Source: Gloeomargaritales cyanobacterium VI4D9 (GTDB taxonomy: Bacteria > Cyanobacteriota > Cyanobacteriia > Gloeomargaritales > Gloeomargaritaceae). Taken from it: a stretch of DNA of 64,000 nt. The position numbers and the translations under genes are program-made. Of the stretch, positions 35,383 to 43,898 are shown one piece after another (the first letter of the stretch is position 1; every line of letters begins with the position of its first letter). The notes below the pieces were generated by a model. The model had not been told where the DNA came from. It was given only the letters and a program-made list of their open reading frames with translations, and did not search any database. Location of the stretch: positions 1,525,157 to 1,589,156 of the forward strand of contig OV696605.1 in the NCBI GenBank assembly GCA_927797885.1, written 5' to 3'.

Positions 35383-35454
35383 TGCACGAGGAGGGAATTG
35401 AACCCACATACCGGCGATTATGAGTCGCTTGCCTTACCAGTCGGCCACTCGTGC
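35383..35454 (-). tRNA. trnI: tRNA-Ile(CAU), lysidine type (CAST attachment site)
   Basis: 72 nt without CCA. Acceptor GCACGAG/CTCGTGC, D-arm GCC/GGC, anticodon loop CTCATAA (CAU), T-loop TTCAATT. The overall pattern (CTCATAA loop, TTCAATT) fits the tRNA-Ile2 of cyanobacteria and plastids rather than elongator tRNA-Met. Two mismatches are seen (first anticodon-stem pair, one T-stem pair), so the fold is slightly weak. A CAU tRNA-Ile needs TilS modification. Confidence 0.75.
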
Positions 35455-35491
35455 AGGCTGATACAATGGCACCAGTTATCCTAACAAAATC

Positions 35492-36172
35492 ATGGTGCAG
35501 TCAAAACGGTGGATGGGGATCGTCACCCTGGGCATGATGGCGCTGGCGGTCATCGGGGGGGGGGTGTCGGCTTGGCTGGGCTATCGGATCGGCCAGGAGG
35601 CCTTGGGTAAAGTTCGCCAACCCGTGATTAGTCCCGCCGCTACAAACACGAATGACGACCCAGAACCATTCCGTTTGCTGACCGAAGATGAGGTCATTCA
35701 GCAGGTGGGGGTGGTGATGGGGACAAGCCAGGTGACACCCATTAACCCGACGGCGGTTCGACCTGACCCAGCGACTCGTTTGCCTCTGCTGGCGGTGCAG
35801 GAGGGGGGCGTGTACATTGCCCTGGAACGGATCGAAGCAGTCGGTAATCAGGCGGTGCTGGTATTGCGGATTCAAAATGAACGGGCGGTGGCAGTCCAAT
35901 TGCAACGGCAGTTTATCGTGCGGGATGACCAGGGAAATATCCTGGAGCCGGAAATCGCAGGGTTGCCGGTGCAGTTGGCTCCTGGTAATCAGGCCACGGC
36001 AATTCGGGTGAAACTCCCGGCGGGTTTGCGTAAAGTCCGGGTGGGACTGACCGATGTGGGTCAAACCATTCCCTTTATTGAAATGCGAGATATTGCCCTG
36101 GAGCAAGCCCAACCCGTTGCGACTCCCACCGTTAGCCCTAGCCCAGAGGCGGTACCCTCCCCAGTTAACTAG
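35492..36172 (+). CDS. Membrane-anchored hypothetical protein
   Basis: 226 aa. One N-terminal transmembrane helix (about residues 9-31), then a soluble beta-rich domain (VYIALERIEAVGNQAVLVLRI, FIVRDDQGNILEPEI) and a Pro/Ser/Thr-rich C-terminal tail (ATPTVSPSPEAVPSPVN). Probably periplasmic. The family is not recognised. It starts 38 nt beyond the tRNA gene, reading away from it. Confidence 0.75.
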   Translation: MVQSKRWMGIVTLGMMALAVIGGGVSAWLGYRIGQEALGKVRQPVISPAATNTNDDPEPFRLLTEDEVIQQVGVVMGTSQVTPINPTAVRPDPATRLPLLAVQEGGVYIALERIEAVGNQAVLVLRIQNERAVAVQLQRQFIVRDDQGNILEPEIAGLPVQLAPGNQATAIRVKLPAGLRKVRVGLTDVGQTIPFIEMRDIALEQAQPVATPTVSPSPEAVPSPVN

Positions 36173-36199
36173 GTTGCCGTTCCTGCACCTGTAAAGTAC

Positions 36200-36297
36200 T
36201 ATAGCAAGCCCATCTGAATTGTAAGTAAAAATTTGATACTGAGAGAGCTAGGGTTAGCAGGGCATCCCCCGGTTCTGGTTTTGGATAAACTTGCTAT
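36200..36297. repeat. Diverged MITE-like sequence
   Basis: Ends TATAGCAAG and CTTGCTAT, internal GCATCCCCCGGTTCTGG. An older member of the TAGCAATCC family or a relative. Confidence 0.5.
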
Positions 36298-36343
36298 TCA
36301 CATAAATTACCTGGGATTAGCACATGACTTCCCTGTTGCGGAT

Positions 36344-36877
36344 TTAGGCCAGGGGTTCGGGATTCCCAGCGGGTTGACTGCGGAGATAGTGCAAAAAATC
36401 CAGCAATTCCTGGTCATTCAAATCCTGACGACTGTTCCGGCCATAGGTGCGCCGCAGATACTCCCGCCCCTGGGTATTGCTCCACCCCAACCGCTTCATC
36501 TCCGCCGTCGTCTGTGCCAAAACGTCCAACATATCCAGCTTGGGGGCGGGGGTTTCGAGCGTTGCTGGGGCAGGGGTCACGGTGGTCACCGCCTGGGTTT
36601 CAATCGTAGCCGGGGGCGGTGGTTTCCCTTCTGTGGGGGGTAAAACGGGACGGTTGGGTTCCTTAACTGGGGGTGGGGTCAGCCCCAAGGCCACCAATGC
36701 CCGCTCCCGTGCCCGGTCTTCCGCGGCTTCAATCGTCGTTCCCCCCCCCAGCCCGGTCGCCAACGTCACCCCGCCCACCTGCACCGTCACCCGCACCAGG
36801 TACTGCCCCTCATGGATTTGGAGCAATTCACTGGTCAGGCATCCCAGGGGATACCGCTGACGAAATTCCCCCAACAC
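36344..36877 (-). CDS. Hypothetical cyanobacterial protein with Rad52-like N-terminal part
   Basis: 177 aa. The N-terminal ~65 residues (LVRVTVQVGGVTLATGLGGG, EAAEDRARERALVALGL) recall the single-strand-annealing fold region of Rad52-like or double-stranded-RNA-binding proteins: a beta-sheet followed by an Ala-rich helix. A Pro/Thr-rich linker leads to a conserved C-terminal helical domain (MKRLGWSNTQGREYLRRTYG, LNDQELLDFLHYLRSQ) seen in other cyanobacterial proteins. Function unknown; a nucleic-acid role is a guess. Next to the CAAD gene, same strand, 15 nt apart. Confidence 0.65.
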   Translation of the reverse strand: MLGEFRQRYPLGCLTSELLQIHEGQYLVRVTVQVGGVTLATGLGGGTTIEAAEDRARERALVALGLTPPPVKEPNRPVLPPTEGKPPPPATIETQAVTTVTPAPATLETPAPKLDMLDVLAQTTAEMKRLGWSNTQGREYLRRTYGRNSRQDLNDQELLDFLHYLRSQPAGNPEPLA

Positions 36878-36891
36878 CGCCGTAATTCGGG

Positions 36892-37302
36892 TTAACTTTG
36901 GCCGGTGATTTTGCCAATGAACTCGCTAAACTCCTGCACCACTGCCCGGCGGGATTCCGCCATCACCAGATAGCGGGCGGCGAACCACAGCCCCAGAATT
37001 TCCAACACCGCCGGTAGGAAGGGAATGGCATTGATGATCCCCAACACCCCCGATACCAAAACCAGCACCAGCACCGCTAGGGAAATCAGTACCACACCAG
37101 TAATGGTCTTGCGTTGCTCCGCAAAAAACGCCCGCACCTTGTCCCAGGTCGGCCCCAAAAAACTGAGGGAATCCGCCACCGTTTGCCGCAATGAGTCCAC
37201 CAACGAGCCAGCCTTGTCCGCAGGGGCTTCCGCCGGTTCCGCACTCGCTTCAACACTGGGAGCCGTTTCCTGGACTTCCGGGGTCTGCATTTCAGATTCC
37301 AT
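36892..37302 (-). CDS. CAAD-domain (CURT1-type) membrane protein
   Basis: About 136 aa from ATG 37302 (MESEMQTPEV); an upstream ATG at 37323 is possible. Acidic, Ala/Glu-rich N-terminal tail, amphipathic helix (SLVDSLRQTVADSLSF), then two transmembrane segments separated by NAIPFLPAVLE and a C-terminal amphipathic helix. This is the CAAD/CURT1 layout. CURT1 proteins bend thylakoid membranes; CAAD domains are also fused to tRNA synthetases in cyanobacteria. Confidence 0.85.
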   Translation of the reverse strand: MESEMQTPEVQETAPSVEASAEPAEAPADKAGSLVDSLRQTVADSLSFLGPTWDKVRAFFAEQRKTITGVVLISLAVLVLVLVSGVLGIINAIPFLPAVLEILGLWFAARYLVMAESRRAVVQEFSEFIGKITGQS

Positions 37303-37402
37303 CAAACCTACCTCATGAAACACTGTTTGATGCGACTTTACCCCTGGAGCGACTGTTCCGGCAAGCCCTCTTGGGATGACAATTCCGCAAGCCTTGCCCC
37401 AT

Positions 37403-38392
37403 TTACCGGAACATACTGCTCACGGAACTGTCCTCATGCACCCGCCAAATCGCCTCCCCAATCACATTCGCCACCGAGAGGATTTTCAGCTGGGGAAAAT
37501 GCTTGACCGGGGGCACGGGAATCGTGTTGGTCACCACCACCTCCGTAAACACGCTCTCCGCCAAAATCTCCGGCGCCCGCCCCGACAGTACCGCATGGGT
37601 GGCACAGGCATACACGGATTGTGCCCCCTGTTCCATAAGCAACCGCGCCCCCTCCGTCATTGTCCCCCCCGTATCAATCATATCGTCCACCAGGATCGCC
37701 GTCTTCCCCGCCACATCCCCGATGATGTTCAACACCTCCGCTACGTTATGCCCCTGGCGCCGTTTGTCAATGATGGCTAAAGGCGCATCGTTCAGTTTTT
37801 TGGCAAATGCCCGTGCCCGCGCCACCCCCCCCACATCGGGAGAAACCACCACAAAATCCCGCAATCCCTTACTGACAATGTATTGCTGAAGCACATGGCT
37901 GGCATACACATGGTCAAAGGGAATATCAAAATAGGCTTGAATCTGCGCCACGTGCAAATCCATCGCCAAAATCCGGCTGGCTCCCGCCCCGGTAATCAAA
38001 TTCGCCACCAGCTTAGCGGTAATCGCCTCCCGTCCCGCCGTTTTCCGATCCGCCCGGGCGTAGCCATAGTAGGGAATCACCGCCGTAATCTGCCGTGCCG
38101 AAGCCCGCCGACAGGCATCAATCATGATCAGCAATTCCATCAGGTGGTCGTTCACCGGATGGCAGGTGGGTTGCAGGAGGTACACATCACAGCCCCGCAC
38201 CGACTCCTGAATTTGCACGTACAATTCCCCATCCGAGAACCGCTTGCGGACAATCGGCCCCAAATCTACCCCCAGATAGCGGGCAATTTCCTCCGCCAGG
38301 GGCACGTTGGCCGACCCAGCCAACAGCCGTAACCGACTGTGGTCATTAGTCACCGGCAGGGGTGACGGCAGGGGATGGGGGGTTTGCAACAC
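37403..38392 (-). CDS. prs: Ribose-phosphate pyrophosphokinase
   Basis: 329 aa. Makes PRPP from ribose 5-phosphate and ATP for nucleotide, His and Trp synthesis. RFSDGE near the N-terminus, the ATP-site segment IPYYGYARADRK, MDLHVAQIQ, and the PRPP-binding loop VDDMIDTGGT (235-244). Full length; class I enzyme. Upstream of ftsZ in transcription terms it lies 70 bp after the ftsZ stop, same strand. Confidence 0.97.
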   Translation of the reverse strand: MLQTPHPLPSPLPVTNDHSRLRLLAGSANVPLAEEIARYLGVDLGPIVRKRFSDGELYVQIQESVRGCDVYLLQPTCHPVNDHLMELLIMIDACRRASARQITAVIPYYGYARADRKTAGREAITAKLVANLITGAGASRILAMDLHVAQIQAYFDIPFDHVYASHVLQQYIVSKGLRDFVVVSPDVGGVARARAFAKKLNDAPLAIIDKRRQGHNVAEVLNIIGDVAGKTAILVDDMIDTGGTMTEGARLLMEQGAQSVYACATHAVLSGRAPEILAESVFTEVVVTNTIPVPPVKHFPQLKILSVANVIGEAIWRVHEDSSVSSMFR

Positions 38393-38462
38393 GGCTATGA
38401 GTTGGAAATGCTACCTGACATCCTACCATTTCCCTTTGGCAGTGGCAGGGCAAAACCTGGCG

Positions 38463-39686
38463 CTACCGCCGGGGCCGCCGCCGTTTTAGGAAATCAGGAA
38501 TATCAATCTCCGGGGGTGGCTCCTCCGGTTTGGGCTTCACCTCCGGGCTGGGCTGGGGTACCGGGGACACGGAACGCAAGGGGGGGGTACGGGGCAAAGG
38601 GTCAGTGCTGGGCAGAGCCGGTTGAAACCCCGTGGCAATCACCGTAATCCGCACTTCCCCCTGCAAACGGTCATCCAAAACCGCCCCAAAAATAATATTC
38701 GCATCCGGGTCAACCACGCTGTAAATGGTTTCCGCCGCCGTATTCACCTCATGCAGGCTCAGGTCATTCCCCCCGGTGATATTGAACAGCACCCCCTTGG
38801 CGCCCTGGATGGAGGATTCCAGCAGGGGGGAGGCAATCGCCATATTCGCCGCCTCCTGCGCCCGACCCTTCCCCGAACCGGTGCCAATCCCCATCAAGGC
38901 TGACCCGGCATCCGCCATGATCGCCTTCACGTCCGCAAAATCCACATTCACCAACCCCGGAATGGTGATAATATCGGAAATCCCCTGCACCCCTTGCCGC
39001 AGAATATCATCCGCCACCCGGAAGGCTTCCTGCACCGGGGTAGATTCCCCAATGGCGGTCAAGAGGCGGTCGTTGGGAATGACAATCAAGGTATCCACCC
39101 GGCTCTGGAGCATACTGATCCCCTCCTCCGCCTGCGCCGCCCGTCGTTTGCCCTCAAAGGTAAAGGGACGGGTGACAATCGCCACGGTCAACGCCCCCAA
39201 CTCCTTCGCCACCTCCGCCACAATCGGCGCCGCCCCAGTACCTGTGCCTCCCCCCATTCCAGCAGTGATAAACACCAAATCCGACTGATCCAGGGCGGCC
39301 ATAATTTCTTCCCGGGACTCTTCGGCGGCCTTTTGCCCAATCGCCGGATTACCCCCCGCTCCCAGCCCCCGGGTGAGTTTTTGACCGATCTGCAACCGCT
39401 TGGTATTGACCGCATGGTTGAGGGCTTGGGCATCCGTATTCACCATCCAAAACTCAATCCCCCCCAGACTGCCCGCCACCATGCGACTGACCGCATTCCC
39501 CCCGCCGCCACCAACCCCAATGACCTTAATCCGAGCCAAACTGCCGGGGACAATCTCGTTGCTATAACTCACAGCGTCAACCTGATGATAAGTTTGCCCA
39601 GGCGTGGAGTTCCCGTCTGTCCCCGCCGCAGGGGGAGCCAGGATTCCAGCCTCAAAGTCCGGCACATCACACCCATATACAGACAT
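38463..39686 (-). CDS. ftsZ: Cell-division GTPase FtsZ
   Basis: 407 aa. Tubulin signature [10 protein letters not shown] (145-154), N-terminal [15 protein letters not shown]7 loop [11 protein letters not shown], and a C-terminal variable linker ending [15 protein letters not shown], the conserved peptide that binds FtsA/SepF-like partners. The ~50-residue N-terminal extension before the GTPase domain is common in cyanobacteria. Builds the Z ring. Confidence 0.97.
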   Translation of the reverse strand: MSVYGCDVPDFEAGILAPPAAGTDGNSTPGQTYHQVDAVSYSNEIVPGSLARIKVIGVGGGGGNAVSRMVAGSLGGIEFWMVNTDAQALNHAVNTKRLQIGQKLTRGLGAGGNPAIGQKAAEESREEIMAALDQSDLVFITAGMGGGTGTGAAPIVAEVAKELGALTVAIVTRPFTFEGKRRAAQAEEGISMLQSRVDTLIVIPNDRLLTAIGESTPVQEAFRVADDILRQGVQGISDIITIPGLVNVDFADVKAIMADAGSALMGIGTGSGKGRAQEAANMAIASPLLESSIQGAKGVLFNITGGNDLSLHEVNTAAETIYSVVDPDANIIFGAVLDDRLQGEVRITVIATGFQPALPSTDPLPRTPPLRSVSPVPQPSPEVKPKPEEPPPEIDIPDFLKRRRPRR

Positions 39687-39841
39687 TTATAGTCATTATC
39701 TGCTAAGGAATCCAAATCTGCTCCAGGCAACCGGAACAATTTTATCCCTAACATATTAAGGGGTAAATTGTAAAAAAGAAACCATCTGTGGCACAATTTT
39801 CCTCCCCACACGTCCACCCGTATTGTACCCCCCCTGGTTCT

Positions 39842-41059
39842 ATGGACATTCGTGAATCCCTGGGGATGGCCACCCGCACCCTGGCCGCCAATCGGTTACG
39901 CAGTTTCCTGACCGTGCTGGGAATTGTCATCGGCAATGCCGCCGTGATTGCCATGGTGGGGCTAGGACAGGCCGCCCAACGCTATACCCAGGGGCAATTT
40001 GCCTCCTTGGGAACCAATGTGCTCTTTGTGGTGCCGGGGCGGGAGGATGCCCGACGGCGGGGAATTCAACCCCCTGCGACCCTCACCTGGGAGGATGCCC
40101 AGGCCATTGCCACCCAGGTCCCGGCGGCTCGGTGGGTTGCCGCCCAGATCAGCGACAGTTTTTTAGCCAGCTACGGCAGTCGCACCACCCGCACCAATGT
40201 CACGGGCACGGAGGCGGATTTTTTCCGGGTGCAGAGTTTTGACCTGGCGGCGGGGCGGTTTTTTAACGAACTGGATGTGCAACGGCAGAGCCGGGTGGTG
40301 GTGCTGGGGAGTGATTTGGCGGTGAAATTATTTGGCGACCGTCCCCCCCTGGGCAACCGCATCCGCCTGAATAATCTCAGTTTTGAGGTGATCGGGGTAC
40401 TGGAACCCAAAGGGGCATTTCTGGGCAGTAACCGGGATGATGCGGCTTACCTTCCCCTGACCACGATGGCGAATCAACTCACCGGTCGCCGTTCCCCCTA
40501 TGGCTTAACGGTGGGGTTTATTTCCGTCTCGGCGCGGGATGAGGCGAGTGTCAGTGCCGCCCAGTTTCAAATTACAAATTTATTACGCCGTCGGCACAAA
40601 ATTACCGATGAGGACGATTTTTACATCCGCACCCAAAAAGAAGCGGTGGCAATTGCCGGGAATGTGACCGGGGTGTTAACGATTGTCCTGGCGGCGACGG
40701 CGGGCATTTCTCTGCTGGTGGGCGGGATTGGGATCATGAATATCATGCTGGTTTCCGTGACCGAACGCACCCAGGAAATTGGATTACGCAAGGCGATTGG
40801 GGCGACGGAACGGGATATTTTGCAACAGTTTTTGCTGGAAGCGGTGGTGCTCGCCATCGCTGGGGGGGTGTTGGGGACGGCGGTGGGAACGGCGGGGGTG
40901 GTCACCATTGCCCTGGTCACTCCCTTGTCAGCCCAGGTATCCTGGGGGGCAGTGGCGCTGGCGGTGGGGGTGTCGGGAACCATTGGGCTGGTGTTTGGGG
41001 TCGCCCCGGCACAACGAGCCGCCCGATTAGACCCGATTGTTGCCTTGCGAACGGCATAA
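39842..41059 (+). CDS. ABC transporter permease, MacB/FtsX type
   Basis: About 405 aa from ATG 39842 (MDIRESLGMATRTL). One N-terminal transmembrane helix, a large periplasmic MacB_PCD domain, and three C-terminal helices with GGIGIMNIMLVSVTERTQEIG and LRKAIGA, the FtsX/MacB hallmark. The ATPase gene follows 14 nt later. A MacA-like adaptor gene is 2.8 kb downstream. Mechanotransmission exporter of unknown substrate, or a DevC-like glycolipid exporter. Confidence 0.9.
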   Translation: MDIRESLGMATRTLAANRLRSFLTVLGIVIGNAAVIAMVGLGQAAQRYTQGQFASLGTNVLFVVPGREDARRRGIQPPATLTWEDAQAIATQVPAARWVAAQISDSFLASYGSRTTRTNVTGTEADFFRVQSFDLAAGRFFNELDVQRQSRVVVLGSDLAVKLFGDRPPLGNRIRLNNLSFEVIGVLEPKGAFLGSNRDDAAYLPLTTMANQLTGRRSPYGLTVGFISVSARDEASVSAAQFQITNLLRRRHKITDEDDFYIRTQKEAVAIAGNVTGVLTIVLAATAGISLLVGGIGIMNIMLVSVTERTQEIGLRKAIGATERDILQQFLLEAVVLAIAGGVLGTAVGTAGVVTIALVTPLSAQVSWGAVALAVGVSGTIGLVFGVAPAQRAARLDPIVALRTA

Positions 41060-41073
41060 GGGAGAATGGGGCA

Positions 41074-41790
41074 GTGGGAAATTTAATCCAATTCGAGCGG
41101 GTCAGCAAAACCTACGGACAGGGGGATAACCTCGTCCACGCCCTGCGGGAGGTGTCCCTGACCATCCAACGGGGGGAATACTGCGCCATCATGGGAGCTT
41201 CCGGCTCCGGCAAGTCCACAGCGATGAATATCATTGGCTGTTTAGACCGTCCCACCGCTGGGGATTACTACTTCCAGGGGGAGAACGTGGCAGGCTGTAG
41301 TTCGGCGCAGTTGGCACACATCCGTAACCGGCAGATTGGGTTTGTGTTTCAGCAGTTCCATCTCCTGCCCCAACTCACCGCCCTGGAAAATGTGACCCTG
41401 CCCCTGGTGTATGCGGGGGTACCGCCCCGGGAACGGCAACGGCGGGCGCGGCTGGCTCTGGAGCAGGTGGGGCTGGGACATCGCTTGGAGAATAAACCCA
41501 CCCAACTCTCCGGCGGGCAACAACAACGGGTGGCGATTGCCCGGGCGATGGTCAACCAACCCGCCTTACTCCTGGCGGACGAACCCACCGGGGCGTTGGA
41601 TTCCCGCACCAGCCATGAGGTGATGGAATTATTCGCCCAACTGCACCAGGCAGGGGTAACGATTGTGATGGTGACCCACGAACCGGATATTGCTCGCAGG
41701 GCGGAACGGATCATCTGGTTCCGGGATGGGCAGGTGCTTCAGGATCATTTGCGCCCAGAAGATGTCCAGCACGCCATCATGACCATGTGA
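41074..41790 (+). CDS. ABC transporter ATP-binding protein, MacB/LolD type
   Basis: 238 aa from GTG 41074. Walker A GASGSGKS, Q-loop FVFQQFHLLPQLTALENV, signature LSGGQQQR, Walker B LLLADEPTGALD, and the H-loop MVTHEPDIA. LolD/MacB subfamily; pairs with the permease just upstream. Confidence 0.95.
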   Translation: MGNLIQFERVSKTYGQGDNLVHALREVSLTIQRGEYCAIMGASGSGKSTAMNIIGCLDRPTAGDYYFQGENVAGCSSAQLAHIRNRQIGFVFQQFHLLPQLTALENVTLPLVYAGVPPRERQRRARLALEQVGLGHRLENKPTQLSGGQQQRVAIARAMVNQPALLLADEPTGALDSRTSHEVMELFAQLHQAGVTIVMVTHEPDIARRAERIIWFRDGQVLQDHLRPEDVQHAIMTM

Positions 41791-41866
41791 TGCTAATACA
41801 CCAATCTAATAAATCGTTTCGGACAAATGGCATTAGCATAGAAGACATCTGTCAGTTTAGGGTGAA

Positions 41867-42295
41867 ATGATGAATGCCACCGATAGCAGAACCCTGGAAA
41901 TTCTGGGGTTGGAGGTACCGGATGAGCCATTGTCCCTTAGACAGGCGATTCAATCGGGATTTCCCCCGGAGGTTTTACCTCGGATCATGAATTATTTGAA
42001 GTTAAAGTCGGCGATGGTACCCAAATTGGTGGGAATTTCTGAACGTACCCTAGCTCGGAAACGGCATCGTCAAACCCGTCTCGATCCCATTATTTCGGAT
42101 CGGATTTATCGCCTTGCCCGGATTGTGGCGCAAGCAGAAATGGTTTTTGAAAATCGAGAAGCGGCGGAAACCTGGCTCAAACGACCCAATCGAGCTTTGG
42201 GAGGCGGGATTCCTTTAGATTTTCTGGATACGGATGCCGGTGCGCTGACTGTAAGTAATCTTTTGGGGAGGATTGAGCATGGGGTCTTGAGTTAA
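41867..42295 (+). CDS. Antitoxin of RES-Xre system (DUF2384/Xre-MbcA-ParS)
   Basis: 142 aa. N-terminal HTH-like segment, then PKLVGISERTLARKRHRQTRL and RLARIVAQAEMVFENREAAE, the Xre/MbcA/ParS toxin-binding domain including WLKRPNRALGGGIPLDFLDT. Its stop codon overlaps the toxin start by 1 nt. The antitoxin covers the RES toxin's active site and represses the operon. Confidence 0.92.
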   Translation: MMNATDSRTLEILGLEVPDEPLSLRQAIQSGFPPEVLPRIMNYLKLKSAMVPKLVGISERTLARKRHRQTRLDPIISDRIYRLARIVAQAEMVFENREAAETWLKRPNRALGGGIPLDFLDTDAGALTVSNLLGRIEHGVLS

Positions 42296-42759
42296 TGCAG
42301 ATTTGGCGGATTACCAAGGCAAAATATGCCGCCAGCGCCTTTACGGGTGAAGGAGCAAGACAATTGGGTGGACGGTGGAATAGCCAAGGAATTGCCGTCG
42401 TTTATTGTGCCAGCAGTTTGTCACTCGCCGCTCTAGAAATGTTTGTTCACATGGAAATTTCTGATGCCAATTATTTATCACTAGTGGCAATTTCTGCGAC
42501 CATTCCTGAGACGGTAGAAAAAACAGAAATTACTGCAACAATGCTCCCTGATAATTGGCGAAATTTTCCAGCCCCGAGTAGCCTTGCCCATTTGGGTGAC
42601 AATTGGGTTAGGTCAAATAAAACCGTGGCGCTGATTGTTCCTTCCGTCATTATTCCCCAAGAAAATAATATTTTACTTAATCCCAATCATCCTCATTTTT
42701 CGCAAATTCAATTCCATGAAGCACAACCATTTGCTTTTGATCCGAGGATGTGGAAATGA
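42295..42759 (+). CDS. RES-domain toxin
   Basis: 154 aa. The R-E-S pattern is visible: GARQLGGRWNSQGIAVVYCA (Arg), ALEMFVHM (Glu) and VPSVIIPQENNILLNPNHP (Ser). RES toxins degrade NAD+ (some are phosphorylases, others ADP-ribosyl-transferase-like). Paired with the upstream antitoxin. The next gene starts inside its stop (ATGA). Confidence 0.92.
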   Translation: MQIWRITKAKYAASAFTGEGARQLGGRWNSQGIAVVYCASSLSLAALEMFVHMEISDANYLSLVAISATIPETVEKTEITATMLPDNWRNFPAPSSLAHLGDNWVRSNKTVALIVPSVIIPQENNILLNPNHPHFSQIQFHEAQPFAFDPRMWK

Positions 42760-43838
42760 AAACCCTACCCCACCTATACGTTGCCATCAGTGGACACGGA
42801 CTAGGACACGTCACCCGCACCCTCGCAGTAATTCAAGAATTGGTGGCGCTTCAGCCCCATCTGCAATTAACCCTGGCGACTGAAGTACCCCAAACGGTTT
42901 TGCAACGTTATTTGGACAAACCATTTGCTCATCGCCCGGTGCGATTGGATGTGGGGGTGGTGCAACGGGATAGTTTAATTCAAGATTTAGAGGCAACCCG
43001 CTCAGCGTTAGCAACCTTAGCTCAGCAAAGCGAAATACGGGTGCAACAGGAAGCGGATTATATGCAAAAAAAGGGGGTGAATTTAATTTTTGCGGACATT
43101 CCGGCGCTGGCGGGTTTGATTGCCCAAAAAGCGGGGATTCCCTGCTGGATGGCGAGTAATTTTGGCTGGGATTTTATCTACCGCCATTGGGGGGATGATT
43201 TCAGGGAATTAGCTGACCAATACGCCCAAGGGTATCGCTATTGTCAGCGGTTATTTCGTTTGCCCTTTTGTGAAGAAATGTCCGCATTTCCCAATAAAAT
43301 AGATGTGGGTTTAACCGGACAAAATCCCCGTTTTCCAGTGGATATAATTCGCCAAAAACTAGAAATGTTTACCCCGCCGGAACGCACAGTCTTATTGGCA
43401 TTTGGGGGTTTCGGTGTGCAGGGGATTCCCTACCAGGATTTAGACCAATTTCCCGATTGGTGTTTCCTCAGCTTTGACCCCCAAGCCCCCCCGTTACCCA
43501 ACCTGTGCCGGTGTCTGGACAGCCCCTATCGTCCTGCGGATGTGATGCCCTTGTGTGGCAAAGTGGTGACCAAACCCGGTTACAGCACCTACTCGGAAGC
43601 CTATCGCCTGGGCATACCCATCTATTCCCTGGAACGGCGGGGTTTTGCGGAAGCGGATTTATTGCTGAAGGGGCTGGCAAAGTACTGCTACCATCGGGTG
43701 ATCCCCGTCGCCGATTTTTACAGCCATCCCTGGGAATTTTTGCGGTTAGAACCCTTGCCCCCCCAAGCCCCAGAGCGCTTGGCTACGGATGGGAATTCCC
43801 GGATTGCCCAGGCGTTGTCCACTGCCCTTTGCCCTTGA
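42756..43838 (+). CDS. GT-B glycosyltransferase-like protein
   Basis: About 360 aa from ATG 42756, overlapping the RES stop as ATGA. N-terminal GHGLGHVTRTLAV is the nucleotide-sugar-transferase glycine loop of MurG/UGT-like proteins, and the C-terminal domain has VTKPGYSTYSEAYRLGIPI, the donor-binding segment. Related to UDP-glycosyltransferases and the family used for glycolipids; acceptor unknown. Translationally linked to the toxin gene, so it may belong to the same mRNA. Confidence 0.82.
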   Translation: MKTLPHLYVAISGHGLGHVTRTLAVIQELVALQPHLQLTLATEVPQTVLQRYLDKPFAHRPVRLDVGVVQRDSLIQDLEATRSALATLAQQSEIRVQQEADYMQKKGVNLIFADIPALAGLIAQKAGIPCWMASNFGWDFIYRHWGDDFRELADQYAQGYRYCQRLFRLPFCEEMSAFPNKIDVGLTGQNPRFPVDIIRQKLEMFTPPERTVLLAFGGFGVQGIPYQDLDQFPDWCFLSFDPQAPPLPNLCRCLDSPYRPADVMPLCGKVVTKPGYSTYSEAYRLGIPIYSLERRGFAEADLLLKGLAKYCYHRVIPVADFYSHPWEFLRLEPLPPQAPERLATDGNSRIAQALSTALCP

Positions 43839-43898
43839 GGGAACCCCCCAACCAGGGAAAAAGTCTTTACAATTGTTAATAATTCCTTCCCTGCCAGG

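Noticed and set aside
36233-36643. 136-codon plus-strand frame
   Set aside because: Antisense to the conserved C-terminal domain of the 36344-36877 gene; composition matches a shadow.
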